A DNA stretch of 15,217 bases from Comamonadaceae bacterium. GTDB lineage: Bacteria; Pseudomonadota; Gammaproteobacteria; Burkholderiales; Burkholderiaceae_C. The stretch covers positions 1 through 15,217 of the forward strand of contig CANGMW010000025.1 of assembly GCA_947454695.1 (NCBI GenBank), given 5' to 3'. The stretch's first letter is position 1, and each line of letters starts with the position of its first letter. A model generated the notes under the pieces. That model had not been told where the DNA came from and searched no databases. It worked only from the letters and a program-made list of their open reading frames with translations. A program made the translations under genes and the position numbers. Shown piece by piece: positions 6,604-14,180 of the stretch.

Positions 6604-8457
6604 ATGACACACGCCCCGGGCGCTATGGCAGAACACCGCGTGACCGTGCACACCCCGCTGCTGCGCGGCGCGCGGCGCCTGCGCATTGCGCTGGTGGGTG
6701 TGGCCGGGGCGGGCAAAGCGACCCTGTTTGATGCGGTGTCCAGCACCGCCCCGCTGCGCGGTGAGCTCTCGGCCTTGCAAATGACCTACCGGGCCTGCAC
6801 CGTGCAAGTCGGTCTGGATGAAGCCAGTGTCGTGGAGTTGCCCAGTGTGGGTAGCGCGCTGTCGCAATCTGATGAACAGCTGAAGTCCTTGCTGGCGTTG
6901 CTGACCAGGCCTGCTGATGCCATAACTTCCACCCCCAGCCAAGATCCAACCAGCCAAGACCCTCCCAGCCAGGCAAATGACCTGCTGCCCCCGCCCGACC
7001 TGATCATTCAAGTGATCGACGCCACGGATCTGCAAGCTGGCTTGGCGCTCACCTTGGCCTTGCGCGAGGCAGGTCGACCCATCGTTGTGGCGCTCAACCG
7101 CATGGACGAGGTGCGCCAGCAAGGGCAACACCTGAATCTGGCCGCTTTAAGCCGAGCGCTGGCCATGCCCGTGGTGCCGACCGTTGCTTTGATGGGCCAG
7201 GGTTTGACCGAACTTTTCAACACGGCCATGGCCATAGCGCGTGCATCGACCCCGCTCAATCAAGCGCCGCCTGCGGCCAATAGGCAGAGCATCCCGGCGC
7301 AAGCCCACGCCTTGCAGGCCATAGCCCGTCGTCCGGGTGCCAGCGAATCCGATAGCAGCTGGCGTGTCTGGCTGGACGATGTGCTGCTCAGCCCCACCTG
7401 GGGCTTGCTCCTCAGCCTGGCGGTGTTTGCGGCCGTGCTGTGGGTGGTGTTTGAGGGCAGCGGATGGATCGATGAACAAACCACCCAGCGCGTCTCGCAA
7501 CTGTTTGCCGATTGGCAGCCCGACTCCCTCAGCGGCGTGCTGGGGCGCGCCGTGCTCGATGGCTTCATCGGCCTGATGGGCATTGTCTTGCCCTACATGA
7601 TTCCGCTGGTGCTGTTGTTGATCGCGCTGGAAGAGGTGGGGCTGATGCAACGCATCGCCTTTGTGGTGGACCGCGGCTTTCACAAGATCGGCTTGCACGG
7701 CGGTGTGGCCGTGCCTTTTTTGCTGGGGCTGGGCTGCAATGTGCCGGCCATTTCGGCAGCGGCGCGCACGTCCAGTGGACGCGAACGCATCATTGCGTCC
7801 TTGCTGATCACCTTTGTGCCGTGTTCGGCGCGCTCGGCCATCATTCTGGCGATTGCCGGCAAGTACCTGGGGGTGGCCGGTGTGGTGGGCATTTATGCAC
7901 TCACCCTGGTGCTGATTGCGGTGATGGGCCGGCTGCTGTCGCGCCAGCAAACCGATGTCGGACCCGGCCAGGTGCAGGAGATCCCGCCGTTTCGCTGGCC
8001 CCAGTGGCGCGCGATGCTCAGTGAGACCTGGTCACGCACCAGTGACATCCTGACCATCGTGGCGCCGCTGCTGGTGGGTGGCAGCGTGGTGCTGGCTTTG
8101 CTGAACCATGTGGGGGCGGATGCGGGCATCAACACCCTGCTCACGCCGCTCACCGTGTGGTGGCTGGGCTTGCCGCTGGTGTTGGGTCTGCCCTTGCTGT
8201 TTGGTGTGCTGCGCAAGGAGTTGTCCTTGCTGATGATTTTTCAAGCCCTGGGCACGGCGGAGATCGGCTCGGTGCTGTCCAACCTGCAGATCATCACCTT
8301 GCTCTTGTTCCTCACGTTTTATGTGCCCTGCATCTCCACCTTTGCGGTGATGTACAAAATTCTGGGCCGCAAAGAAGCCTGGTTTTCGGTTGCGCTCTCG
8401 GTGGGTGTGGCGCTGCTGATCAGTGGTGCGGCTCGACTTGTGTTGACGCTGTTCTGA
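6604..8457 (+). CDS. FeoB-like ferrous iron transporter with a degenerate GTPase domain
   Basis: A 617-residue protein related to FeoB, the inner-membrane ferrous iron transporter with an N-terminal G domain. The membrane half is clear: LGLGCNVPAISAA (375-386), FVPCSAR (404-410), LLFGVLRKELSLL (531-543) and YVPCISTFAV (573-582), the paired Gate segments with their cysteines, plus several hydrophobic helices from about residue 262. The G domain keeps a P-loop (GVAGAGKAT, 32-40) and an NxxD motif (NRMD, 165-168). The usual DLPG of G3 is VELPS, and a low-complexity SQDP-type stretch (about 110-124) is inserted. It is shorter than E. coli FeoB, and no feoA is adjacent. The start has a GAAGG ribosome binding site six bases upstream. 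Residue 8 is a possible alternative start. Iron as the substrate is inferred. Confidence 0.85.
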   Translation: MTHAPGAMAEHRVTVHTPLLRGARRLRIALVGVAGAGKATLFDAVSSTAPLRGELSALQMTYRACTVQVGLDEASVVELPSVGSALSQSDEQLKSLLALLTRPADAITSTPSQDPTSQDPPSQANDLLPPPDLIIQVIDATDLQAGLALTLALREAGRPIVVALNRMDEVRQQGQHLNLAALSRALAMPVVPTVALMGQGLTELFNTAMAIARASTPLNQAPPAANRQSIPAQAHALQAIARRPGASESDSSWRVWLDDVLLSPTWGLLLSLAVFAAVLWVVFEGSGWIDEQTTQRVSQLFADWQPDSLSGVLGRAVLDGFIGLMGIVLPYMIPLVLLLIALEEVGLMQRIAFVVDRGFHKIGLHGGVAVPFLLGLGCNVPAISAAARTSSGRERIIASLLITFVPCSARSAIILAIAGKYLGVAGVVGIYALTLVLIAVMGRLLSRQQTDVGPGQVQEIPPFRWPQWRAMLSETWSRTSDILTIVAPLLVGGSVVLALLNHVGADAGINTLLTPLTVWWLGLPLVLGLPLLFGVLRKELSLLMIFQALGTAEIGSVLSNLQIITLLLFLTFYVPCISTFAVMYKILGRKEAWFSVALSVGVALLISGAARLVLTLF

Positions 8458-8467
8458 GCGCCGTGGT

Positions 8468-9181
8468 TCAAAACAACTCGTGGGGCATGAGGTAGCGCCA
8501 CTGGCCCACGGGGAGTTGCGTCATGGGCACGCGCCCGATGCGGATGCGCTTCATGGTCTGGATCTGCAAGCCGGCCGCGTCACACAAACGCGCCGCCAAA
8601 CCCAGATGGCCGCCCTTAATGGCCAAACGCAATTTACTCATCTGTTCATTGCTGCTGTTCACGCTCGCTTTGACTTGCAAGCCTGGCCTGCTTTCGTCCG
8701 CGCGCATCAAGCGCTGCAATTGGGCGGGGCTGACCTCGCCGGTGACTTCCACCGTGAGCTCGATCTCGACGAGGTGCGCATCCTGTGTGAGCTTGCGCTC
8801 CACGCGAAAGTCTTGTGTGAACACCACCAGGCCGCTGGCGGCTTGTTCCAGCGACATGCAGGGCGCGAGTTTTACAAAGTGGCGTTTGAGCACATTCATC
8901 TCAGCCGGGTCCTGCGCCCAATGCGTGGCGCGGCTCACCAAGTGCAGGGGGGCGGCTTCATCCGCCGGTTTATGCAAGAGGATCGTGACGGGCGTGAGCG
9001 CCATCAGGTTGGCGTGGGCATCGATCTCGACCTGGTCCCGGTCTTGCGCGCGAAAGTGCGGCTCTTCCACGACCGTGCCATTGACGCGGACCCAACCGCC
9101 TTCAATGTATTGCTCGGCTTGGCTGCGCGAGCACACCAATTGCGCGGCCACGCGCTTGGCCAGACGAATGGCTTCGGTCAT
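8468..9181 (-). CDS. S4-domain pseudouridine-synthase-like protein (RsuA/RluB/F relative)
   Basis: A 237-residue protein with an N-terminal S4 RNA-binding domain (about 4-60: IRLAKRVAAQLVCSRSQAEQYIEGGWVRVNG in pieces, then VVEEP). The rest resembles the catalytic fold of RsuA-type rRNA pseudouridine synthases. LLHKPA at 68-73 corresponds to the usual NKP motif. The catalytic motif, normally GRLDxxTxGL, reads MSLEQAASGL at 109-118, so the essential Asp is replaced by E112. RNA binding is likely. Pseudouridine formation is doubtful unless Glu can substitute. The start codon overlaps the stop of the upstream Nudix-MBL gene as ATGA, indicating translational coupling. It converges with the FeoB-like gene across 10 bp with no terminator visible. 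Confidence 0.85.
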   Translation of the reverse strand: MTEAIRLAKRVAAQLVCSRSQAEQYIEGGWVRVNGTVVEEPHFRAQDRDQVEIDAHANLMALTPVTILLHKPADEAAPLHLVSRATHWAQDPAEMNVLKRHFVKLAPCMSLEQAASGLVVFTQDFRVERKLTQDAHLVEIELTVEVTGEVSPAQLQRLMRADESRPGLQVKASVNSSNEQMSKLRLAIKGGHLGLAARLCDAAGLQIQTMKRIRIGRVPMTQLPVGQWRYLMPHELF

Positions 9182-10836
9182 ACGGTTTGTCCCGGTGCGA
9201 GTGACTCAAGGCGTGCCACATGCGCCAGCAGCGAGCGTTTGGCCAGCGGCCACATGCGCTCGGGCACATCGTCATACGCGTGGCGCACCCAGTCCTCGGG
9301 CGTGCCGCCGGGCTGCGCCTGCATGGCGGCCAAGACCTTGGCCTCGCGCTTGAGGCGGTGGGCCTTGAGCTGCGCAATGGCGGCCGTCGCATGGCCCAGC
9401 ACATAGCCGTGAGCCGGCAGGATGAATTCAATGCCGTGGGTTTGGCAGGCAGCGCTCAGGGCATCGAGTGAATCGAGGTAGTCGCCCATGTCGCCATCGG
9501 GCGGATCGATCATGGTGGTGCTGCCATTCAGAATGTGGTCGCCCGAGAACAGCAGGCCGTCCTCTTCCAGAACCAAGCACAGGTGGTTGGCCGCGTGGCC
9601 CGGCGTGTGAACGACTTGCAAGGTGTGCGTGCTGCCACCGCCTTGCAGGGTGAGTCGCTCACCATGCGCGAGTTCGCGATCGGGCACAAAGTGGCTGGCC
9701 GCGCGGGCGGTGGGTGCCGAGGACAGGCCCAGAACGGGGGGCACCTGCTGAGGTGTGCGCGTGCGGCACAGGTCCTGCAAGGGCCGCGCACCGGGCGAGT
9801 GGTCAGCATGCGAGTGCGTGCAGACGATGAGGCGAATGTCACCGCCGCAGGCGCGCCACAAACGCTCGGTGTGTTCGGGGTCTTCGGGGCCGGGGTCGAT
9901 CACCACATAACCGCTCAAGGCATCGCCCACCATGTAGCTGTTGGTGCCGGGGCCGGTCATCACGCCGGGGTTGGGGGCGGTGAGGCGTTGCAGGTTGTTC
10001 AACAAGGGCACCGGCTGGTCGCTGCGCCAGTCCAGGTGGTGCAGCATCTGGCCGTCCGGGCAGACCAGGGCGAGCTCGCCAAAGGCGGACTCATGCTCCA
10101 TGTAGCGCACGTCTTTGCCCGCGATAAAACCGCCCCGTGGACAACTCGTGAATAAGGGCTCTTCGGTTTGCGCGCAGGCCTGCAGCACGGCTTCAACCGT
10201 GGCAAAGGTGCGCAGTCGTTCCAGTGTCCGGATGGTGGGAAAGATCATGAAGAAATCGCCCGCGGCATGCCGCGCCAGCGCATCGGCCGGACGCACCCAC
10301 ACCGGATCGAATTGTTCGGCGTTGTCCGCCACCGGAACTTGGCCCTCGGGCATGCGCGCCACCAGAAACGGCACATCAAAGCGGCGCGGCAGATCGCGGT
10401 CGGTGATCCAGTGCGCCAGCACAAACACCTGATCGGCCGCCAGCGTCAGCCCTTGCGCGGCGCATTGGGTCAGCAGGGCTTGCTGGCGGTCGAGCCGGGC
10501 TACCTCGGCGGCACCGGCCAGTGCACCATCGGATCGGTAGGCCAGCAGCACGCCGAGTTCTTCATAACTCTCGCGGATGGCGGCAATGGCCTGGGTGAGG
10601 TGCAGCTCGCTTTGGCTGGCGCGACGTCGGGCCTGGTCGTGGGCCTGAGCATCGGCCGCGTCAATGCCGCCGCCGGGGAATACATAGGCGCCGGGCGCAA
10701 AGCTGGCGCTTGCCGAGCGCCGCGTCATCAGCACTTCCAGACCTTGGGGGCTGTCGCGAAGCAGCAAAACGGTGGCGGCGGGGCGCACGGCTACGGGTTC
10801 ACGCTGAGGGTGCAAAAGTTGATTTGGTCGTACCAT
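9178..10836 (-). CDS. Nudix hydrolase fused to a LACTB2-like metallo-beta-lactamase-fold hydrolase
   Basis: A 552-residue two-domain protein. The N-terminal part (about 17-215) is a Nudix domain with FPGGGID at 53-59 and RESYEELG at 88-95. The two halves of the Nudix box are further apart than the classical spacing, as in NUDT19-like members. The C-terminal part (about 285-552) is a metallo-beta-lactamase fold with HSHADH at 341-346, H414 in TPGHAANH, D433 in SGDHIL and H476 in PAHGY, a complete di-metal site of the LACTB2/RNase Z-like group. Substrates are unknown. Acyl-CoA or nucleotide derivatives for the first domain are only a guess. The frame stays open upstream, but residues before MVRPNQ do not look homologous. 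ATG at 10845 (three residues longer) is an alternative start. No strong ribosome binding site is seen. Confidence 0.87.
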   Translation of the reverse strand: MVRPNQLLHPQREPVAVRPAATVLLLRDSPQGLEVLMTRRSASASFAPGAYVFPGGGIDAADAQAHDQARRRASQSELHLTQAIAAIRESYEELGVLLAYRSDGALAGAAEVARLDRQQALLTQCAAQGLTLAADQVFVLAHWITDRDLPRRFDVPFLVARMPEGQVPVADNAEQFDPVWVRPADALARHAAGDFFMIFPTIRTLERLRTFATVEAVLQACAQTEEPLFTSCPRGGFIAGKDVRYMEHESAFGELALVCPDGQMLHHLDWRSDQPVPLLNNLQRLTAPNPGVMTGPGTNSYMVGDALSGYVVIDPGPEDPEHTERLWRACGGDIRLIVCTHSHADHSPGARPLQDLCRTRTPQQVPPVLGLSSAPTARAASHFVPDRELAHGERLTLQGGGSTHTLQVVHTPGHAANHLCLVLEEDGLLFSGDHILNGSTTMIDPPDGDMGDYLDSLDALSAACQTHGIEFILPAHGYVLGHATAAIAQLKAHRLKREAKVLAAMQAQPGGTPEDWVRHAYDDVPERMWPLAKRSLLAHVARLESLAPGQTV

Positions 10837-10890
10837 GCACGGCATTCTGCAACCAAAATTGCCCAACCGGCATCGCACGGAGACAAATCC

Positions 10891-11871
10891 ATGAATCATC
10901 GACAAAGACTGCGCAGCGCTTATGCCTTGGCCTTGCTGCTGGGCCTGACGGCCCCCCTGGCCGTCTTGGCCCAAGCCTGGCCCACGCGCCAGCCCATCAA
11001 ATTGGTGGCGGTGTTCCCCCCGGGCGGCTCGGTCGACCAGGTGGCGCGCATCATCTCCCAGCCCTTGTCCCAACAACTGGGCCAGTCGGTGATTGTGGAG
11101 AACAAAGGCGGCGCATCGGGCTCCATTGGCACGGCGCAAGTGGCGCTGTCAGCGCCGGATGGCTACACCTTCGCGGTGGTGTTTGACACGCACGGCGTCA
11201 ATCCCAGCCTGATTCCGAGCATGCCGTTCGACACGAAAAAAGACCTCGCCCCTATCCTGCTGGTGGGGACTTCGCCGATGGTGCTGGCCACCTACGCCGG
11301 CTCCGAGTACAAAACCTTTGCTGATGTGGTGGCTGCTGCCAAGGCGAAGAAAAACGTGAGCTACGGCTCGATCGGCTCAGGCAGCCTGGGCCATGTGGCC
11401 ATGACGCTGCTGGGCAAGAGCGGCGGCATCGACTGGCAACACATTCCCTACAAAGGCGGCGGCCCGCTCATGAATGACGCAGTCGCCGGCCATGTGCCCT
11501 TGTCGATCGGCTCGGTGTTCGTGACCAAACCGCATATCGACAGCAAGCGCATGCGCCCCTTGGTGGTCACCACCAGCAAGCGCTCGCCCGATCTGCCCGA
11601 TGTGCCCACCGTGGCTGAGAGTGGTTACGCCGGTTTTGAAGCGCCGGCCTGGTGGGCGGTGCTGGCACCTGCCAAAACACCGCCTGAGGTGATCAAGCGC
11701 ATGAACGAAGCGCTCAACAAGGTGTTGCAGCAGCCGGATGTCGCCAAGAAGTTGGACCTGCAAGGCATCAATGTGGTGGGCGGCACGCCCGAGGCGGCAC
11801 GCACCTTCATCGATCGCCAGATCGACATCTGGGCCAAGGTCGTACGCGACAACGACATTAAGCCGGACTGA
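10891..11871 (+). CDS. TctC/Bug-family periplasmic solute receptor
   Basis: A 326-residue extracytoplasmic binding protein of the Bug (TctC) family, which is greatly expanded in Burkholderiales and binds carboxylates and similar small molecules. The signal peptide is RQRLRSAYALALLLGLTAP followed by LAVLAQA, with cleavage near residue 28. The mature N-terminus WPTRQPIKLVAVFPPGGSVDQVAR is the family signature. GSIGSGSLGHVAMTLL, HIPYKGGGPLMNDAVAGHV and PDVPTVAESGYAGFEAPAWW follow in the expected order. The start is chosen by the signal peptide and a CGGAG ribosome binding site eight bases upstream. No tctA/tctB membrane genes are adjacent, so it is an orphan receptor. It diverges from the Nudix-MBL gene across 54 bp and ends at a strong terminator. 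The ligand cannot be told from sequence. Confidence 0.95.
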   Translation: MNHRQRLRSAYALALLLGLTAPLAVLAQAWPTRQPIKLVAVFPPGGSVDQVARIISQPLSQQLGQSVIVENKGGASGSIGTAQVALSAPDGYTFAVVFDTHGVNPSLIPSMPFDTKKDLAPILLVGTSPMVLATYAGSEYKTFADVVAAAKAKKNVSYGSIGSGSLGHVAMTLLGKSGGIDWQHIPYKGGGPLMNDAVAGHVPLSIGSVFVTKPHIDSKRMRPLVVTTSKRSPDLPDVPTVAESGYAGFEAPAWWAVLAPAKTPPEVIKRMNEALNKVLQQPDVAKKLDLQGINVVGGTPEAARTFIDRQIDIWAKVVRDNDIKPD

Positions 11872-11877
11872 TGCCGC

Positions 11878-11902
11878 AAGCCCCTTCATCGGGGCTTTTT
11901 TT
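11878..11902 (+). terminator. intrinsic terminator of the Bug receptor gene
   Basis: AAGCCCC (11878-11884) pairs perfectly with GGGGCTT (11891-11897) across a six-base loop. A run of seven Ts (11896-11902) follows. It starts six bases after the receptor stop codon, and the oppositely oriented next gene ends just beyond it. Confidence 0.9.
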
Positions 11903-11906
11903 GGGC

Positions 11907-12452
11907 TTATTTTTCAGGCGTGATGCCCAGCGCCACCAAGAAGCGCGCCACCATGTTGTAGGTGGCAATCGCGCTGGTGAGTTCCACGATCTGGGTTTCA
12001 TCAAAGTGGGTGCGCATAGCGGCGAAGACCTCGTCGCTCACCTGCACGTCCAGCGTCATTTGCGCGGCGTAGCGAATCACCACCTGGTCCACTGCACTGA
12101 GCAGCGGGCTTTCGGGCAGGCCGCGCGGGTTGGTTTTCAGAAAAGCTTGCAAGGCATCGAGTTGCGCCTGGGTGCCACCCGCGGCGATGAAGTCCGGCGC
12201 ATGGTGGTGGTACTCGTAGTGCGCGCCGGTGAGCAGCGCCACCGTGCAAATGCCGAGTTCACGCAGTTTGCGGCTGGTGGGCAACTCGGTGCGCACCGCC
12301 TTGAGGTAGACATTCCAGCCACGGGCCAGCGGTTCGCTCCATAAGAGCGCGCGGTCTAGGTTGAGCAGGCTGCCGCCACGCCGGGCCAGGATGGCGTCCA
12401 CCAGGTCTTGGGGTTGGGCTTTGCGTTCGGGGGTCCAGTCAGGTAGGCGCAT
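11907..12452 (-). CDS. carboxymuconolactone decarboxylase / AhpD-like family protein
   Basis: A 181-residue, probably cytoplasmic protein of the CMD/AhpD superfamily. The helical core includes LRELGICTVALLTGAHYEYHHHAPDF, with the HYEYHHH segment at 78-84 in the position where peroxidase-type members carry CxxC. No CxxC is present, so an AhpD-like alkylhydroperoxidase reaction is unlikely. A decarboxylase or lactone-type activity, or another non-redox role, fits better. The substrate is unknown. The start is supported by a GAGGA ribosome binding site (plus-strand 12461-12465), eight bases from the ATG. It is transcribed alone, convergent with the Bug receptor gene and divergent from dapF. Confidence 0.88.
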   Translation of the reverse strand: MRLPDWTPERKAQPQDLVDAILARRGGSLLNLDRALLWSEPLARGWNVYLKAVRTELPTSRKLRELGICTVALLTGAHYEYHHHAPDFIAAGGTQAQLDALQAFLKTNPRGLPESPLLSAVDQVVIRYAAQMTLDVQVSDEVFAAMRTHFDETQIVELTSAIATYNMVARFLVALGITPEK

Positions 12453-12472
12453 GGATGTCTTCCTCGCTAATA

Positions 12473-12501
12473 AAAAAATCGTGGGTTCGGTGTTGAGTCA
12501 A
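12473..12501 (-). promoter_or_regulatory. candidate sigma-70 promoter of the CMD-family gene
   Basis: On the minus strand TTGACT (12501-12496) matches five of six bases of the -35 consensus. A T-rich block sits 17 bp downstream, where the -10 element is expected, but it matches the consensus poorly. The resulting leader would be short and would include the GAGGA ribosome binding site. Confidence 0.3.
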
Positions 12502-12504
12502 TCA

Positions 12505-12530
12505 GCTTGCAGCCGCAAGCATAAGCGGCT
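12505..12530. repeat. overlapping alternative hairpins upstream of dapF
   Basis: GCTTGC (12505-12510) pairs with GCAAGC (12515-12520). AGCCGC (12511-12516) pairs with GCGGCT (12525-12530). The two pairings share bases, so they exclude each other. The region lies between the divergent CMD-family gene and dapF. Whether it is transcribed is unknown. Confidence 0.35.
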
Positions 12531-12579
12531 TGGGCGACGCAGCCTTGTCTTGCGCGGCTCACGTGCGCTGAAATAGACG

Positions 12580-12585
12580 GATAAT
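12580..12585 (+). promoter_or_regulatory. candidate -10 hexamer directly upstream of dapF
   Basis: GATAAT ends eight bases before the dapF ATG. There is no Shine-Dalgarno sequence in the bases between, and no good -35 hexamer at the usual distance. If used, the transcript would be leaderless or have a one- to two-base leader, the same arrangement as before pyrC. Confidence 0.3.
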
Positions 12586-12593
12586 TTGCCGAC

Positions 12594-13481
12594 ATGCAAA
12601 TCCCCTTTACCAAAATGCAGGGCGCCGGCAACGACTTTGTGGTGCTGGACGAAACCCGAGGCCGGCTGGACCTGAGCCCGGCGCAGTACCGATTTCTGGC
12701 CGATCGTCATTTCGGGGTGGGTGCCGATCAGATTCTCACCGTGCGGCCCGCGCCGGCACCAGGCATTGATTTCGAATACCTCATCCACAACGCCGACGGC
12801 CATGAGGTCGAGCAGTGCGGCAATGGCGCGCGCTGTTTTGCCCGCTATGTGTTTGAGGCAGGCTTGACAAGCAAATCTGAGATACGTGTGCAAACCATGA
12901 GCGGCGTGATCGAGCCGCGTCTTACCCCCGATGGCCGTGTCACGGTGGACATGGGCGCACCGGTGTTTGACATTCCCCAGATTCCTTTTGACGCGGCCGG
13001 CCTCTCGCCGCACGTGCTGGGTGCCTGGCAGGCCTGGGCACTGGATCTGAATACCACCTCGGCCGGCGCCCCGATCCAGGTCGGACTGGTGTCCATGGGC
13101 AACCCGCATGCGGTGCAGTTGGTGGACAACGTGGACACCGCGCCCGTGCTGACACAAGGCCCGCTGATCGAGCACCACCCGCGTTTTGTGCGCCGGGTGA
13201 ATGCCGGCTTCATGCAGGTGCTCAGTCGCACCCAGGTGCGCTTGCGGGTGTACGAGCGCGGTGCGGGGGAAACCCTGGCCTGCGGTACCGGCGCCTGCGC
13301 GGCCGTGGTGGCCGGCATCCGTTGGGGGCTGTTGGATGCCCGGGTGGATGTGCAAGCCCGCGGCGGTTTGCTGACCATTGACTGGGCCGGCCTCAGCGAA
13401 GGCTTGAATGCCCCGGTGCGCATGACCGGGCCCGCTGTGACCGTGTACCAAGGCACCATCGAGGTGCCGACGCTTTCCTGA
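12594..13481 (+). CDS. dapF: diaminopimelate epimerase
   Basis: DapF converts LL-diaminopimelate to meso-diaminopimelate, a precursor of lysine and of the peptidoglycan cross-link, in the cytoplasm. It is a PLP-independent two-base racemase. The 295-residue protein has both catalytic cysteines in conserved context: C75 in EQCGNGARCF and C230 in ETLACGTGACA. The N-terminal FTKMQGAGNDFVVLDE and the VSMGNPHAVQLVDNV segment are typical. The ATG start gives the standard family N-terminus, but no ribosome binding site precedes it. It is the first gene of a block with the DUF484 gene (23 bp after its stop) and xerC. Confidence 0.97.
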   Translation: MQIPFTKMQGAGNDFVVLDETRGRLDLSPAQYRFLADRHFGVGADQILTVRPAPAPGIDFEYLIHNADGHEVEQCGNGARCFARYVFEAGLTSKSEIRVQTMSGVIEPRLTPDGRVTVDMGAPVFDIPQIPFDAAGLSPHVLGAWQAWALDLNTTSAGAPIQVGLVSMGNPHAVQLVDNVDTAPVLTQGPLIEHHPRFVRRVNAGFMQVLSRTQVRLRVYERGAGETLACGTGACAAVVAGIRWGLLDARVDVQARGGLLTIDWAGLSEGLNAPVRMTGPAVTVYQGTIEVPTLS

Positions 13482-13504
13482 CCACTACAACGAGATTGAA
13501 CGAC

Positions 13505-14176
13505 ATGCAAACACTGACCGAAGACGACATCGCGCATTACCTGGGGACGCACCCTGAATTTTTCGAGCGCCATGCCGAGTTGCTGGCTGCTGTGCACCTT
13601 TCCAGCCCGCACAGCCACCGCACGGTGAGCCTGCAAGAGCGACAAGCCGAGATGTTGCGCGAAAAAATCCGTTTGCTGGAACACCACATCATGGAGATGA
13701 TCCGCCACGGCAACGACAACCTGGCGATCTCCGACAAGTTGCTGCGTTGGGCGCGCGATCTTTTTCTGGAGCAAGACGCCGCCAAATTGCCCGAGCTGAT
13801 TGCCCAGAGCATCCAGTCGCAGTTCTCGGTCCCGCAGGTGGCTATTCGCGTGTGGGATGTGGCTGCAGCGTATGCCTCGGGTCCGTTCACGCAAGACGTG
13901 AGCGAAGACGTTCGCATTTTTGCCAGCTCTTTGCAAACCCCGTTTTGCGGTGTGAACTCTGGCTTTGAGGCTGCCCGCTGGTTGGAAGAACCCACCTTGG
14001 CCAGCTCGGTGGCTTTGCTGCCGCTGCGACTCAGTGGGGCGACCAGCCAGATGCCAGCGGTGGGCCTGCTGGTGCTGGCCTCGCCGGACGCGCAGCGTTT
14101 CACCAGCACCATGGGCACCGACTTTCTGAGTCGCATCGCTGACCTGGCCAGCGCAGCGCTCTCACCTTTGCGCTGA
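13505..14176 (+). CDS. DUF484 (GAF-like) family protein
   Basis: A 223-residue protein of the DUF484 family, found between dapF and xerC in many proteobacteria. The N-terminus has the typical DDIAHYLGTHPEFFERH (residues 7-23), followed by a charged helix likely to form a coiled coil (LQERQAEMLREKIRLLEHHIMEM in pieces, about 42-64). The C-terminal half is a GAF-like domain, with PLRLSGATSQMPAVGLLVLASPD and a closing FLSRIADLASAAL helix. Its molecular role is not established. A TTG at 13496 would add three residues, but the ATG is preferred because the family N-terminus starts there and GAG lies ten bases upstream. xerC begins four bases after its stop, so the genes are co-transcribed. Confidence 0.92.
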   Translation: MQTLTEDDIAHYLGTHPEFFERHAELLAAVHLSSPHSHRTVSLQERQAEMLREKIRLLEHHIMEMIRHGNDNLAISDKLLRWARDLFLEQDAAKLPELIAQSIQSQFSVPQVAIRVWDVAAAYASGPFTQDVSEDVRIFASSLQTPFCGVNSGFEAARWLEEPTLASSVALLPLRLSGATSQMPAVGLLVLASPDAQRFTSTMGTDFLSRIADLASAALSPLR

Positions 14177-14180
14177 CCCC

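Noticed and set aside
6096..6746. 216-residue minus-strand frame across rnpB
   Set aside because: It covers a confidently identified structural RNA and the start of the FeoB-like gene. Its composition is not protein-like.
10168..10890. N-terminal extension of the Bug receptor frame
   Set aside because: The open frame upstream of 10891 lies opposite the Nudix-MBL gene. A signal peptide and ribosome binding site at 10891 define the true start.
10837..11139. N-terminal extension of the Nudix-MBL frame
   Set aside because: It would overlap the Bug receptor gene antisense by about 250 bp and adds a sequence without similarity to Nudix proteins.
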